Assembly: GCA_002811645.1 (NCBI GenBank)
Contig: PDIP01000064.1
Coordinates: 30,521 to 94,520, forward strand
Reading direction: 5' to 3'
From: Corallochytrium limacisporum
Lineage: Eukaryota > Opisthokonta
DNA length: 64,000 nucleotides
Position 1 is the first letter of the stretch, and every line of letters begins with the position of its first letter. A program made the position numbers and the translations under genes. Shown piece by piece: positions 53,092 through 62,804 of the stretch. The notes under the pieces are model-generated. The model was not told the origin of the DNA and did not search any database. It was given only the letters and a program-made list of their open reading frames with translations.

Positions 53092-54657
53092 TTAATTTCC
53101 TTTATGTTTTAAGGGATTGCGGCGAGCTTTTCCTCGGTCCTGTGTATCCGGTTCTTTTCCCTTCGCATCCAACCGCGGGGAGGACACGAGTTCCGACTGG
53201 CTCAGACCGGGCACCTCATCGACTGTCCGAGCAGTGTCCTGCCGTTGAGTGCCCATGTGGGCAGCACCTGATGCAGGACCTAATGGCAGGGTCATATGCA
53301 GTGCATCTGTGTTCAAGGGATACAAGCCATTCATGGCTACGGCATTGGTTGATGTGCCCAGGCCGGTGGCTGTTCGAGACGCATTTGTTGTGGCATCTGC
53401 AGCCAAATTGACGTTCGAAAGAGATATCACGCGTAGGCTAGCCTCCGCTGCGTCTCTTTCTGCAGTGATGCGGCGGATCTCTCCGTTGGCTTTTAGAAGT
53501 GCATTCATGGCATCATGGTAAAGATCGCCGTCTGCCAATGACGGACTACGGGCCAGATCCCTGGTCGTGGATCCAAGGTCTGCCTGCGCCAAATCGAAAT
53601 CTGATTGCTGTCGGCTCAAGGCACGTTTCAATTCCGATTTTGTGCGTTCAGCAGTTTGCAGTGCTTCCGCTGCTTCAATGGCCGCAGCGTCTGCATCTGC
53701 CTGGGCCGCATAGAGGCTCTCACGGGACTGCTGGGCCTCCGATTTGACTTTCAAATAGCGACTAAAGAGTTTTCCGTACGAATTCAAAATCACGCTTACG
53801 TCGTCTGCAATATTCTTCAGTGCGTGATCTTCAGCTCTGAACGCCGTAAGATCCGTTTGCCAGCCCTGAAGGTCCCGGAGGACACGATCAACCTGCACAG
53901 GGCTACTTTGTACATCTTTCTGCCTGCTTTCCATCACGGATGCTCGCGACTTAGTGACCAGTTTTTGAAGTAGGGGCAGACTCTTTCGGGCTGCCTCCAT
54001 CCGTGCTCCAGCCCGATCTGAATTGACCTGGCTTTCCTCCACAGCCATGGTCAATCTATGGACATCGTCCTCCAACTGCCGTTGACGAAGCTGGGCGAGA
54101 TCTCGGTCTCGGACGGCCTGCTCACACCGGTTCTGGACGTCCTTCAGAACCTTCTGTGTAGAAGAAATATCATGTTTCAATCGCTGAACCTCACGCGACT
54201 GTGATCCTCCGGGTCTGCTTTGGTTCTGTGGCTGGGACTGCTTCAATTCTCTCAGCTCAGATTCCAAAGACTCAATCTTGTCATTGGCCCAGTCCCAGTC
54301 GGCCTTGCTCACACGATCCGCCTTCTTATGGCCCACTTGATTGTTCTTAGCTACATCAAGCTCTTCCTCTAGCTCTGAAATGCGCTTAACCGCCTTGTGC
54401 AACCGATCTACTACCTTCTCGAGATACAGGCTATCGTCCTTGGTGCTCGAGCTCCTGCGGGGCTTTTGAATTGACTTCGGTGTTGAAATATTAACCCGGT
54501 TGCTTCTACTGGCATTGCTAGGTGCCGAACTCTTATGTTCAGCGCTGCTAAGGATGTTGTGGCATAGATCCACTGATTCGTGTGCATATATAATACTGTT
54601 ATACAGGTCTTCAATCTCGTGCTCGAGACTCCGATCGACCCGATCAGAGACGGCCAT
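53092..54657 (-). CDS. Coiled-coil protein of unknown function (521 aa)
   Basis: Starts at the first ATG (54655-54657); the frame continues 54 nt upstream without one. Residues 1-25 form an acidic helix. Long heptad-rich coiled coils occupy about 60-110, 115-245 and 295-410, separated by Ser/Gln/Pro-rich breaks. An Ala/Asp/Glu helix (about 300-350) is notable for many Ala pairs. The C-terminus is a polar low-complexity tail ending in basic residues. No catalytic motif, membrane segment or signal is seen. A cytoskeletal or centrosomal role would suit the architecture but is not shown. It converges on KIN17. Confidence 0.75.
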   Translation of the reverse strand: MAVSDRVDRSLEHEIEDLYNSIIYAHESVDLCHNILSSAEHKSSAPSNASRSNRVNISTPKSIQKPRRSSSTKDDSLYLEKVVDRLHKAVKRISELEEELDVAKNNQVGHKKADRVSKADWDWANDKIESLESELRELKQSQPQNQSRPGGSQSREVQRLKHDISSTQKVLKDVQNRCEQAVRDRDLAQLRQRQLEDDVHRLTMAVEESQVNSDRAGARMEAARKSLPLLQKLVTKSRASVMESRQKDVQSSPVQVDRVLRDLQGWQTDLTAFRAEDHALKNIADDVSVILNSYGKLFSRYLKVKSEAQQSRESLYAAQADADAAAIEAAEALQTAERTKSELKRALSRQQSDFDLAQADLGSTTRDLARSPSLADGDLYHDAMNALLKANGEIRRITAERDAAEASLRVISLSNVNLAADATTNASRTATGLGTSTNAVAMNGLYPLNTDALHMTLPLGPASGAAHMGTQRQDTARTVDEVPGLSQSELVSSPRLDAKGKEPDTQDRGKARRNPLKHKGN

Positions 54658-55807
54658 TGGTCCCGTACTATCTTTGTTCACTATGTCATCACTGTGTCTC
54701 ACATTGTTCACAAATAATCTTCACACTCCCAGATGCAGATGTCACAGACACTCCAATCGAATGAAGCAGTTCTCTCGCCGCAAGCTGCGAGTTGCTGCGA
54801 AGTACCTGCCCTCTAGGTTCGCGGCCACCAGCCGAACGGTCTCTCGTAACCCTCCCGGTGAATACGCAGCCCAAGGGGGAGCCCAGCTCCCGTGCTGGCG
54901 AATAGTGAAAAGCCACCAAAGTCCCGCCAAAAAGACTGGAGCGTCAAAAATTCGGCCCCGAGAGCGGGGTGGGTGGGAGATGGGCGATTGAGCGGCCGGC
55001 AGGTCCACGGAGACACCCTTCTCTGGCGCCCACCTCCCCATTTACGCGACTGCAAGGTCCTTGAGACCCAGCAACCGGTTTCAGCGGAGATCTCATGGCG
55101 CACAGATTGTGAACTCTGTAAGGACTGACGAGGCTGGTGTGCTTAATTTGACAAAAACGGTACAGGTTAAAAGAAAGTGATTCCCAGAGGTCATTCTGAG
55201 CATCTTGTCAGTACAAGACGCGAGTCACTAGTAACATATTTTGTGCTTAATTCTCCTGTCTTGTCACGTGGAACTTATGAAAGACACTTTGACAAGACTC
55301 GTACACGAACACACATAGAACACAGCAGAATGTATTGTATACAACTTTTGTTGCCGTTCCTCCTGATGCCACGGCAATTGTATGTAATGCCGGGATACCC
55401 GTTCCTCTGGGTTGCAACATTATTAGCGATCGTCCTCGAATTCAAACCATGCCTGGTATGCACGGTCATTCTGACTGTTGTTATATTCATGGCTTGCAGT
55501 AGCGGAATGTTGCATTTGTGTCCCGCAATCTGCGAAACGCAAGTGTTTGAAGGACAGCAGAACTGCCTCAACAAACTCAGTGAAGTCTTCGGAGCCGGGT
55601 CCGGCCTGCCGAGCATAGTGACTGTATGAGTTTGACATCCAATTTGCGAAATACAAAGTTAAAGAAGAAGTAGTACACAATACTCATCATTGACAGTGCT
55701 TTGCACATTAAAATACGAATAGTAAGTCGCTATATTTGTACAAGCTCTATGCCTTTGGAACCCTCCAAGCCAGTGATGCAGCATGTGAACATACCCTGAT
55801 CTGACCA
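54658..55807. other. Spacer between coiled-coil gene and saccharopine dehydrogenase
   Basis: About 1.15 kb. 54.7-55.1 kb is GC-rich promoter-side sequence. 55.2-55.7 kb contains overlapping open frames on both strands, of which one possible small gene is listed separately. The minus-strand dehydrogenase gene ends at 55808. Confidence 0.5.
55423..55638 (-). CDS. Possible small acidic protein (71 aa), weakly supported
   Basis: An ATG-to-TAA frame whose product is hydrophilic and natural-looking (a GSEDFTEFVEAVLLSFKHL helix, then a Cys/Gln/His-rich middle and an acidic-aromatic end). The opposite strand of the same stretch is also open and gives a very hydrophobic product, so one of the two is a shadow. 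I favour the minus strand because the composition looks more like a soluble protein, but nothing identifies a family and the start context is weak. Confidence 0.25.
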   Translation of the reverse strand: MSNSYSHYARQAGPGSEDFTEFVEAVLLSFKHLRFADCGTQMQHSATASHEYNNSQNDRAYQAWFEFEDDR

Positions 55808-57172
55808 TTACAAGTCCTCAGTTTCCTCCTCCATGGAGATACCTTGCTCCTCGAGGCGCTTCAGCAGAATGGGCCACAGATCCTCAGTAAGAGGAGCAAA
55901 GACACCGGTCTTGGTGATCTCACCGTCCAGGATCATCTGAGTGGCAATGGCACAGGGCACACCAACCAGATACGCCATGGCACTAGGTCCCTCTGGTTCC
56001 GGTTCACCATACTTGACGAGGGTGCAGGTCTTGCGCTGGCGGCGACCATCTGGATAGCTGGCAAAGAATTCGTGCTGCAGCAGAATCAGATCACGCTCGC
56101 CCTCTGCAAACATCATGCGGACCTTCATGTTCTCGCAAAGGCAGTCAAGGTACGTACCCACTTGCTTGGCCTCCTCGTCGCTGATCACTCCGAGCCAGCG
56201 CAGACCGCTCACAATGCGATTCAATTCTGATCCAGTCAGCCCGGTTTTGGCCGCTACTGCCTTCTCAAGTGAGGCGTTGTCACTGCCAGCAGCGTCCAGC
56301 ATCTTGGCCAGCAAATCGCGCCACTTCATGGCAGGGGCACCGGGCTGCAGGAAGTCACGGGCGTCGTCGTTAAGGAAACCCATGTCGGCAAGCGCCTGTA
56401 CAAAGACAGGATTACCCTCGTAGCGCAGAGAACCACGCAGGCAGGTCTTGCACTCTGGCATGCCGTAGCGAGTGTCATAGTAGGAAGAGTCCCGATTAGG
56501 GTAACCCCAGGTAGAGAAGCCGGGCTTAACGTTGACACGCTCAGGACCATCAGTCATGAGCTTAGGACCGGGCACAGTCACAACCTGGCCATCCTTCTTG
56601 AACTTGGCCTCGTTGCGGGCAGCCAGGAGGACACCGCGGGGACTCCAGGAGAACTTGTAACCGAAGGGGTTACCGCTGTCCTTGGGGTCAGGCAAACCGC
56701 CGGCGTAGGACTTGAAGGAGTCGATCGAACCACCCTGGTCGTGAACTTCCTTGATAACCTTGAGGGCATAGAGATGATCCATACCCGGATCGAAACCAAT
56801 CTCATTCATGACAGTCAGACCAAGGCTCTTGGCCTCACCGTCGAACTCCGCCATCTGAGGAGACACATAGGAAGTGGACACGAAATTCTTTTTGTTTTTC
56901 AGGCAGGACTTGATGATGAGAGCATGCTGGGTGTATGGAACCAAAGAAACCACAATATCGTGGGCAGCGACTTGGGCGTCGAGATCAGCCTCGTTGGAGA
57001 CATCGAGGACGATTGGAAAGACTCGGTCGCTATTCATCTTGGCCGCTAGCTTCTCGCCATTCTCTTTGGTGCGAGATCCCACAGTGACCACATTTTCGGG
57101 CCTGGCGTCAATCATCCACTTCACAAAGGGAGGCACGACTAGGCCGGTACCGCAGCAAAGAATCTTAGGCAT
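55808..57172 (-). CDS. LYS9: Saccharopine dehydrogenase (NADP+, L-glutamate-forming), LYS9 type
   Basis: 454 aa from the ATG in GAAACCATGCC. The same frame is open for 288 nt more upstream, but that part is not Lys9-like. Fungal Lys9 condenses aminoadipate semialdehyde with glutamate to saccharopine in lysine synthesis; in animals the related domain is fused in AASS and degrades lysine. Visible features: Rossmann start CCGTGLVVPPF, SLVPYTQHALIIKSC, FVSTSYVSPQM, the strongly conserved NEIGFDPGMDHLYALK, YAGGLPDPKDSGNPFGYKFSWSP in the substrate domain, and the C-terminal ERDLILLQHEF and CAIATQMILDGEI. The length equals yeast Lys9 (446 aa), and no lysine-ketoglutarate reductase domain is attached. 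The direction of the reaction in this organism is inferred from monofunctional architecture only. Confidence 0.93.
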   Translation of the reverse strand: MPKILCCGTGLVVPPFVKWMIDARPENVVTVGSRTKENGEKLAAKMNSDRVFPIVLDVSNEADLDAQVAAHDIVVSLVPYTQHALIIKSCLKNKKNFVSTSYVSPQMAEFDGEAKSLGLTVMNEIGFDPGMDHLYALKVIKEVHDQGGSIDSFKSYAGGLPDPKDSGNPFGYKFSWSPRGVLLAARNEAKFKKDGQVVTVPGPKLMTDGPERVNVKPGFSTWGYPNRDSSYYDTRYGMPECKTCLRGSLRYEGNPVFVQALADMGFLNDDARDFLQPGAPAMKWRDLLAKMLDAAGSDNASLEKAVAAKTGLTGSELNRIVSGLRWLGVISDEEAKQVGTYLDCLCENMKVRMMFAEGERDLILLQHEFFASYPDGRRQRKTCTLVKYGEPEPEGPSAMAYLVGVPCAIATQMILDGEITKTGVFAPLTEDLWPILLKRLEEQGISMEEETEDL

Positions 57173-58310
57173 GGTTTCAGGTATACTTTCTGTCAAAGGC
57201 TGACTGCTTTCCTTTGCCACGAAGGTTTGAAAGTTGTTCGTGCAAGTGATGTGATCATCTGAGCAGAAACTGAAACACCTGTCCACACCTCCAATCTCAT
57301 AGTGTCCCTTTGCCTTCAGCGGTCGGTCCGTTTCCTGCTCCGATCCCAGACTTGGAAGTCTGAAGACTGCAGTGCACTTGGTTATATGGTCCCACCAAGC
57401 CAGCCATCCCATGTGTTTTCCTCCCTCCCCTCTGTGGGTCAGCAGCCACCACGGAGGCAAAGCTTTCGTGTCCGCGGTGTCTTAATGGTGATTCATATGC
57501 AGTACGGACGTATAGAATTTCTCGAGACATGAACACATTCAAAACTATCTTTGCTAGGGCTATACTTCAGGTTTAGAAAAGAGACCTATCGCATGATCGG
57601 CAATCAGTTTGGATCTCTCCGGCTCGTTCAAGGGTACGGTGCCAAATGTTGTCCAATAACACCGGTACATTTACAACCGCGTAGGGATTCTCCGAAAATG
57701 ATAGTACGCGCTTTCGGTGCCAAGTTTTGCTGGCCTTACGCTCCGGTGTGCTGCCTTCGCCCCGTTCCCCCGGAGGAGGGGGGGCCTTAATTCAATTGGT
57801 GATCAAAAATGGACTCCCGTGTCGGCTCCGTCGGGGTCCACAAAGGAGCGGAAGCCTGCACTACGCATCCGTTTCCCAGTTGGCCTCCCTGCCCAATGCG
57901 CGTTCGGTCGCCCAGTTTGGGTGAGCGTGTGGCAGCTGCCCGACTACAGCGGGAGCCCAGAAAGGGGGGAGGGCACAGAAGAAAGTGCCCAGTCCCAGAG
58001 CAAGCTAAGAGTGGGGACACGGGAGAAGGGGAAAGGGCGTTTCGGGCATCTGGCTGGACTTGCAAAGACATGGCGCATTCCTGCATAGTGAAACCTATGG
58101 AGCAGCAGTGAGTGAAGGATGGGATTTATGCATCCAAGTAAGCCATGACCAGCGTCAGAAATGACAATGGTATATAAGTATATCTACGATTCCAAAGTGC
58201 ATGATCATCAACTTTATTGCATGTCATTTCTCCAGCACACACTCTCTCTCCATGCTACACCGAATCGGACTGTTACGAAGAAGCCAGTATACACTTTCAC
58301 TGAGCGCATC
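57173..58310. other. Divergent spacer before DNAAF1
   Basis: About 1.1 kb. No gene seen; 57700-58080 is GC-rich with overlapping arginine-rich frames. A TATATAAG sequence near 58172-58179 lies about 135 bp before the DNAAF1 ATG and could be a core promoter element, at low confidence. Confidence 0.5.
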
Positions 58311-59568
58311 ATGTCTCCCGTAGTATCAATAGATATGGAGGACGACTCCGGCCCTCGGATTACCGGTGAGTTTCTGAAGAAACTGTGTAGGGGGACCGAA
58401 GGACTGTACGGTACTCCGTCTCTGAATGACACACTCTGCCTACACTACGAGGGATTCAGCAAAATCGAGGATCTCGAAGAGTACACTGGTCTGAAGAGCC
58501 TGTGGCTTGAAAGCAACGGTCTCACAAAGATTGGGGATTGGAAAGCCAGGTGAAGCTAAAATGCCTGTATTTGCACGAGAACTGCATATCTAAGATTGAA
58601 AACTTGTCCCAGCTCCAGGAACTCGACACCATTAATTTGGCCAATAACATGATCGCAGACCTTGAGGGTATTCAAAACCTACACAAGCTTACCACCTTGT
58701 ATCTGGCACACAACTGGATCGAGTCTGTAGAGGCTCTACAGCCTTTACTGAAGTGCACAGAACTACGCACCTTGGACCTCAGCCATAACAAGATCAGCCC
58801 AGCGACCCGGCGGCCGTCGATATATTGGCAGCAATGCCAAACCTGAACCTGCTGGTTCATACCGGAAACCCAGTCAGTCGTGAGATCAAGAATTACCGCA
58901 AAATTATCATCAGTCGCTGCAAGGTTCTCAACTACCTCGATGAACGCCCTGTTTTTGACAAGGATCGCGGCGCGATTAACACCTGGGCTGAGGGCGGGGT
59001 GGAGGCGGAACGGAAGGTGCGTGAGGAATGGACAAAACGGGATCAGGAGAGAACCCGCCGGAGCGTGGATGCACTGAGTCGTCTGCAACAGGAGGCTGCT
59101 GCACAGAGGGAACGAGGCCTGTGAATCCGCATCATACCGCCTGCGGAAGCGAGAGGCAGTTCAAGGAGGCGTGTCCGGCATACGAAAAGTACGACTCTGT
59201 CACTGAGGATGTGGCAGAGGTACCTGAACACAATGTCCAGATCATTGAGGCAAAGATAGAAAGCAGCCAACGTTTAAATGGAGACAAGTCGGGACAATGT
59301 CGTATTGGCGATAATCAGACGAAGGAGACGCAGGGAGATGCTGCCCATGCTGCAGCGAGGATGATTTCCATCTACCACAGCTTGAGCAGGTTACTGAGGA
59401 AGACTCGCTCACTACGGGCAGAAGCCCTTCATTGCTGAATCAGATCAGAAACCGTTTCAATCCCTGGTTCTTGAGGCAAATGCCAGTTCTCCATCAGCCC
59501 TTGATGCCGACAAAAAGAAACCGCTGGTGCAAGTTATGGACGAGCTCTGTGTTGATGACCTCGACTAA
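58311..59568 (+). CDS. DNAAF1: Dynein axonemal assembly factor 1 (LRRC50) gene interrupted by frameshifts
   Basis: DNAAF1 is a leucine-rich-repeat cytosolic factor that preassembles outer and inner dynein arms of motile cilia. The first segment (frame a, from 58311) carries the family start [27 protein letters not shown] and [17 protein letters not shown]. The match then continues in a second frame from about 58533 ([18 protein letters not shown] to LDLSHNKIS) and a third from about 58804 ([45 protein letters not shown]). Two more frame changes near 59100 and 59350 and one near 59400 are needed to reach the acidic end [14 protein letters not shown] and TAA at 59566. Every change has the same sign, equal to one lost base. 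The first two are certain from family alignment; the others rest on coding character. Either the assembly lost bases or the gene is decaying. Each segment is otherwise free of stops. Confidence 0.88.
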
Positions 59569-59819
59569 ATTTCAGACCTGGCACACATGGTGTCGTAAAT
59601 CATGTTTCCAAGGAAATCCAATCAACAGGAACTTCCGCCATGTAGCATGTCCACATGAATTCAATACAGGTAAACAATCATACATCATCTGATCAATGGA
59701 CATTAGAGAAAGAGAAAACTCGATGGCAAAGCAAAAACTGAAGTGATTTGCGAACATGCTCCTGAAGCTAGGTTCTAATTTCGCAGTTGCATTTTATGGT
59801 CTCCCCTGAAGGACACAAT

Positions 59820-60077
59820 CTACTGGGTGCCGTACTTGTCAATCAGGCCCTGGACAACAGCAATGTACTTTTCCTTGGCATCTTCCTGGGACATGCCCTT
59901 GATCTTCTCCCAGGCGTCGTACTTGGCGCGGCCCTTGGGGTCGAACATACCGGGGCGAGCTCCAGAGCAGTCGCCGATGGTACCCTGCTTGAACAGAGCG
60001 TACATCTCCAGAAGCTCATCGTTAGAGGGAGAAGACTTCAAGGTCTTGGCCTTGACTGCAGCAGTATCGAAATCCAT
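59820..60077 (-). CDS. ACBP: Acyl-CoA-binding protein (ACBP)
   Basis: 85 aa, the standard ACBP length, starting at the ATG in ATCACCATGG; the open frame runs further upstream, but the extra residues are not ACBP-like. ACBP binds long-chain acyl-CoA in the cytosol and buffers it for lipid synthesis and beta-oxidation. The four-helix signature is clear: MYALFKQGTIGD (25-36), RPGMFDPKGRAKYDAW (41-56), KGMSQEDAKEKYI (60-72). Residues equivalent to the bovine ligand-binding Tyr28, Lys32, Lys54 and Tyr73 are Tyr26, Lys30, Lys52 and Tyr71; bovine Tyr31 is Phe29. It converges on DNAAF1. Confidence 0.97.
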   Translation of the reverse strand: MDFDTAAVKAKTLKSSPSNDELLEMYALFKQGTIGDCSGARPGMFDPKGRAKYDAWEKIKGMSQEDAKEKYIAVVQGLIDKYGTQ

Positions 60078-61487
60078 GGTGATAACTTGTCTTGTGAAAC
60101 TACAATACGTGTTGATGTAGAACACTTCATGCTGCTCCAATTCCTGCGGCGCAGCCCAGGAAGTACCCGACGGACTGCCTGAATTTCCGCTCACTTTAGA
60201 CAGCACCCATCAACAACAACGAGCCATCCGCCCCAAATGTACACAGGACTCCTTCATATCCGGTACTCAGCGTGGACTTTCCAGATGCGTTTTGCTCAGG
60301 GTAGCGTGTTCAATGGTTTCCCAAGCGCCCGTTTGTTGTGCCTATGGTGTCCCCTCTCATCTTCTTTGGTTGAAGAATATAGGAGAATCTTACTGTGCAT
60401 ACACTGGGCACCAATCAATCGTGCACTACCATACCTTCACCCCCTACTTTCCAACCTGGTGCAGTACACCCAGTACTTTTCTGCCGCAAGGGCACGGACA
60501 CACAAACGAAAGAGTTATTTTGGGAAACAAGGACCATTTTGAGGGGCCGGGACCGTCGGATGTGTGCTCTGTGTCTGCACTGATTCTCTCGCTGCACACC
60601 AAGCGTGATCATTAGAGAGGAATAAAAATCTAGTGCTCGTTCGGATGCACGATAAGTATGGTCTGCCCCCAAAACTCCCTCAACGACAAAAGTCACACGA
60701 GAATGAATGCAGGCCGCTGTGCGGTAAGCCAGCATAATTGAGGCACTTTATGTCTTGATAGAAGGCACAAGGTTAGTGACAAGGGATACCTTCTAGCGCA
60801 TAGACTGTTCCCCTCTGCTTGTCACGAGGTTTGTTCGCAAACGAAACAAACGTGCCTCGGAGACTGCAGAGATTTTTGCCGTTCCAGTAACCGAGCCCGT
60901 GGACAGTAGTGCATAAGCATCAAACACATGCGTTCGCATGGTACCTGTAGTAGTTGGGGTCCATATGTCCAAGGAAAGAAGTATATACTGCCAAGGGAGA
61001 GGTTTTCCGGCAGGTGATGAATCCTCTTCGATTGCCTGCCCCATCCCTGCGACATCCCAGCCGCCGTGCTATATATACGGCCATGGAAACCTACGCCACT
61101 GCGAGGTCACACTGCGGACATCTGCCACAGCGTTTGCACGGGGTAGGGTTCTTGCCTTTTGATATTGATTGTACCCACTGACCGGGACCCACAGTTGAAA
61201 CTGACACGTAGAGCAGTGAGATCCACCGGTGCGTGTACCAGGTAAACAAAATGCATGCCCACGGAAGCTCTTTACCCACTGTGCCGCCCCCATCCCTCCC
61301 TCCCCGGGGGGGGGTGCCTTTTGGATCTGCGGGTTCAATAGTTGCAAAGTGAGCTCCCCAAAAGTACAATTTTCACGGGCATTCCAAAAACGCAACTACC
61401 AACGATGGCTGGGCTGATGGCGAACGTGTGGTAACGAAATTGTTGATGGCAAACAGATTGGGAACTAAATTATGTAATGATTGATCA
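60078..61487. other. Spacer between ACBP and TauD-like oxygenase
   Basis: 1.4 kb without a recognisable gene. The portion next to 60077 is the ACBP promoter side; the portion next to 61488 is the 3' end of the oxygenase transcript. A TATATATA element occurs at 61070-61077 on the plus strand, but no gene follows it. A C/G-rich run lies at 61290-61316. Confidence 0.5.
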
Positions 61488-62804
61488 TTAATCCTCCATT
61501 TGCTGCTTGGAGTTCGGATCAAACCCGGGTGGGTAGGTGCTCCAGGCAGCCAGGACGGAGCGGGGGCCATAGAAGTAGTTGCGGCCATGACCGATCTGAC
61601 GGTTATCAATGATGACAATGTCGCCCTTTTGGTGTTCACCAATGACACCGTACTTCCAGAGCAAGCTGCGAATGTGCACCATGTCTTCAGTGGGAATGTC
61701 AGAACCGTCACCGTAGTAAGAGTTGAGGGAAACATCACCATTGTACAACCAATAGTAGCCGTTCATAATTGCGCGCGTGACCACGCTCAAGAAAGCAGGG
61801 TACCAGCGCTCTTCACGCACCGCTGCAGTCTCATGTTCCATGTGTTGGGCTTCGATGTGGAAGGTAGGAACATGGTTGTACCAGATCTCGCGGCCGGTGT
61901 GGGGGTGGTGAGTGCGGCCGGAGTAGATGTCATGGAGAACCAGAACATCACCCTCCCACTTGGGGTGCAGACCCTCAGATTCAGCAAGACGGAAGGCTTC
62001 ATCCCTGTCTTTAGTGTTGAACATGGTCTGCCAGCTCTTTGTCTTGAGAAGGTCCCAAGTGCTATGGCTTTCATCACGGTACTTGCGGATGGTCTTCATA
62101 CCGTGCTTCTCGAACTTGGCCTTGACAGCGGGATCCATGTTCTCCCAGACCGCTTCGTTATCGAACAGAGGAGTCTCACCACCGACAGGAGATGGCTGTT
62201 CGGCAAAGAAGTGCAAGTTCTTCGGACTGGTGTGCTGCAGGAAGCTCATCTCACTGTGCTGCGGAACCTGCAGGTAGTATGGGAATTCAGAGGCCGCAAA
62301 GACATATTCAGTGCCCGGGATCTTGGGTCGCTCAGAAACGCCAAGGTAAGTGTTGTTCAGCCACGGGTCAAAGGCAGTGATGACCGTCTCAAAGTCTTTC
62401 GGGGAGGACAAATCAAATCCGCGGAAACGAATCGCGCCGTGCTTAATAAGGGCCTTTTCGAAAACGTCGTGGTTCTTGGTGACATATTCCGCCAGGAACT
62501 TAGCATCTTGGCCAGGGGTCTTGGGTGTCAACTGCAGAGGGAAACCGCGGAGGGGATCGGCCAGCTCGGCTTTCACCAGATCGTTGGTGAGTGTATTTAC
62601 TGCAGTGGTATCCTTGGCGCGATGAGTCGGCTCCGTCAGGGTCTTACGATGACTCCAAATTTTCTGACCCGTGGGAAGGACCTGGGAAGGCTTGACGAAC
62701 TGCACAAACAGGGCAACAAGCAAAGCCTGAATGGCAAGGAATCCCAGGAAGTACATCCCGAGGCGAGAGGAACCCTTGGGCTTGCTTACCTGCTTTACTA
62801 CCAT
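61488..62804 (-). CDS. Membrane-anchored TauD/TfdA (SyrP-like) Fe(II)/2-oxoglutarate dioxygenase
   Basis: 438 aa, ATG to TAA. A basic N-terminus is followed by one hydrophobic anchor at about 17-37. The rest is a TauD/TfdA domain: an N-terminal HGAIRFRGFDL strand (122-132), the iron motif His183-x-Glu185 in PQHSEMSF, a VGGETPLFDN loop (207-216), the distal His406 in NRQIGHGRNYF and the 2-oxoglutarate-binding Arg416 in GPRSVLAAW. HxE instead of HxD is typical of SyrP/clavaminate-synthase-like members. A long insert (about 245-385) contains a His-rich HDIYSGRTHHPHTGRE stretch. Family members hydroxylate or desaturate small molecules or oxidise taurine-like compounds; the substrate here is unknown. 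The anchor puts the domain at a membrane, in the cytosol or in the ER lumen. Codon bias is strong, suggesting high expression. Confidence 0.9.
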   Translation of the reverse strand: MVVKQVSKPKGSSRLGMYFLGFLAIQALLVALFVQFVKPSQVLPTGQKIWSHRKTLTEPTHRAKDTTAVNTLTNDLVKAELADPLRGFPLQLTPKTPGQDAKFLAEYVTKNHDVFEKALIKHGAIRFRGFDLSSPKDFETVITAFDPWLNNTYLGVSERPKIPGTEYVFAASEFPYYLQVPQHSEMSFLQHTSPKNLHFFAEQPSPVGGETPLFDNEAVWENMDPAVKAKFEKHGMKTIRKYRDESHSTWDLLKTKSWQTMFNTKDRDEAFRLAESEGLHPKWEGDVLVLHDIYSGRTHHPHTGREIWYNHVPTFHIEAQHMEHETAAVREERWYPAFLSVVTRAIMNGYYWLYNGDVSLNSYYGDGSDIPTEDMVHIRSLLWKYGVIGEHQKGDIVIIDNRQIGHGRNYFYGPRSVLAAWSTYPPGFDPNSKQQMED

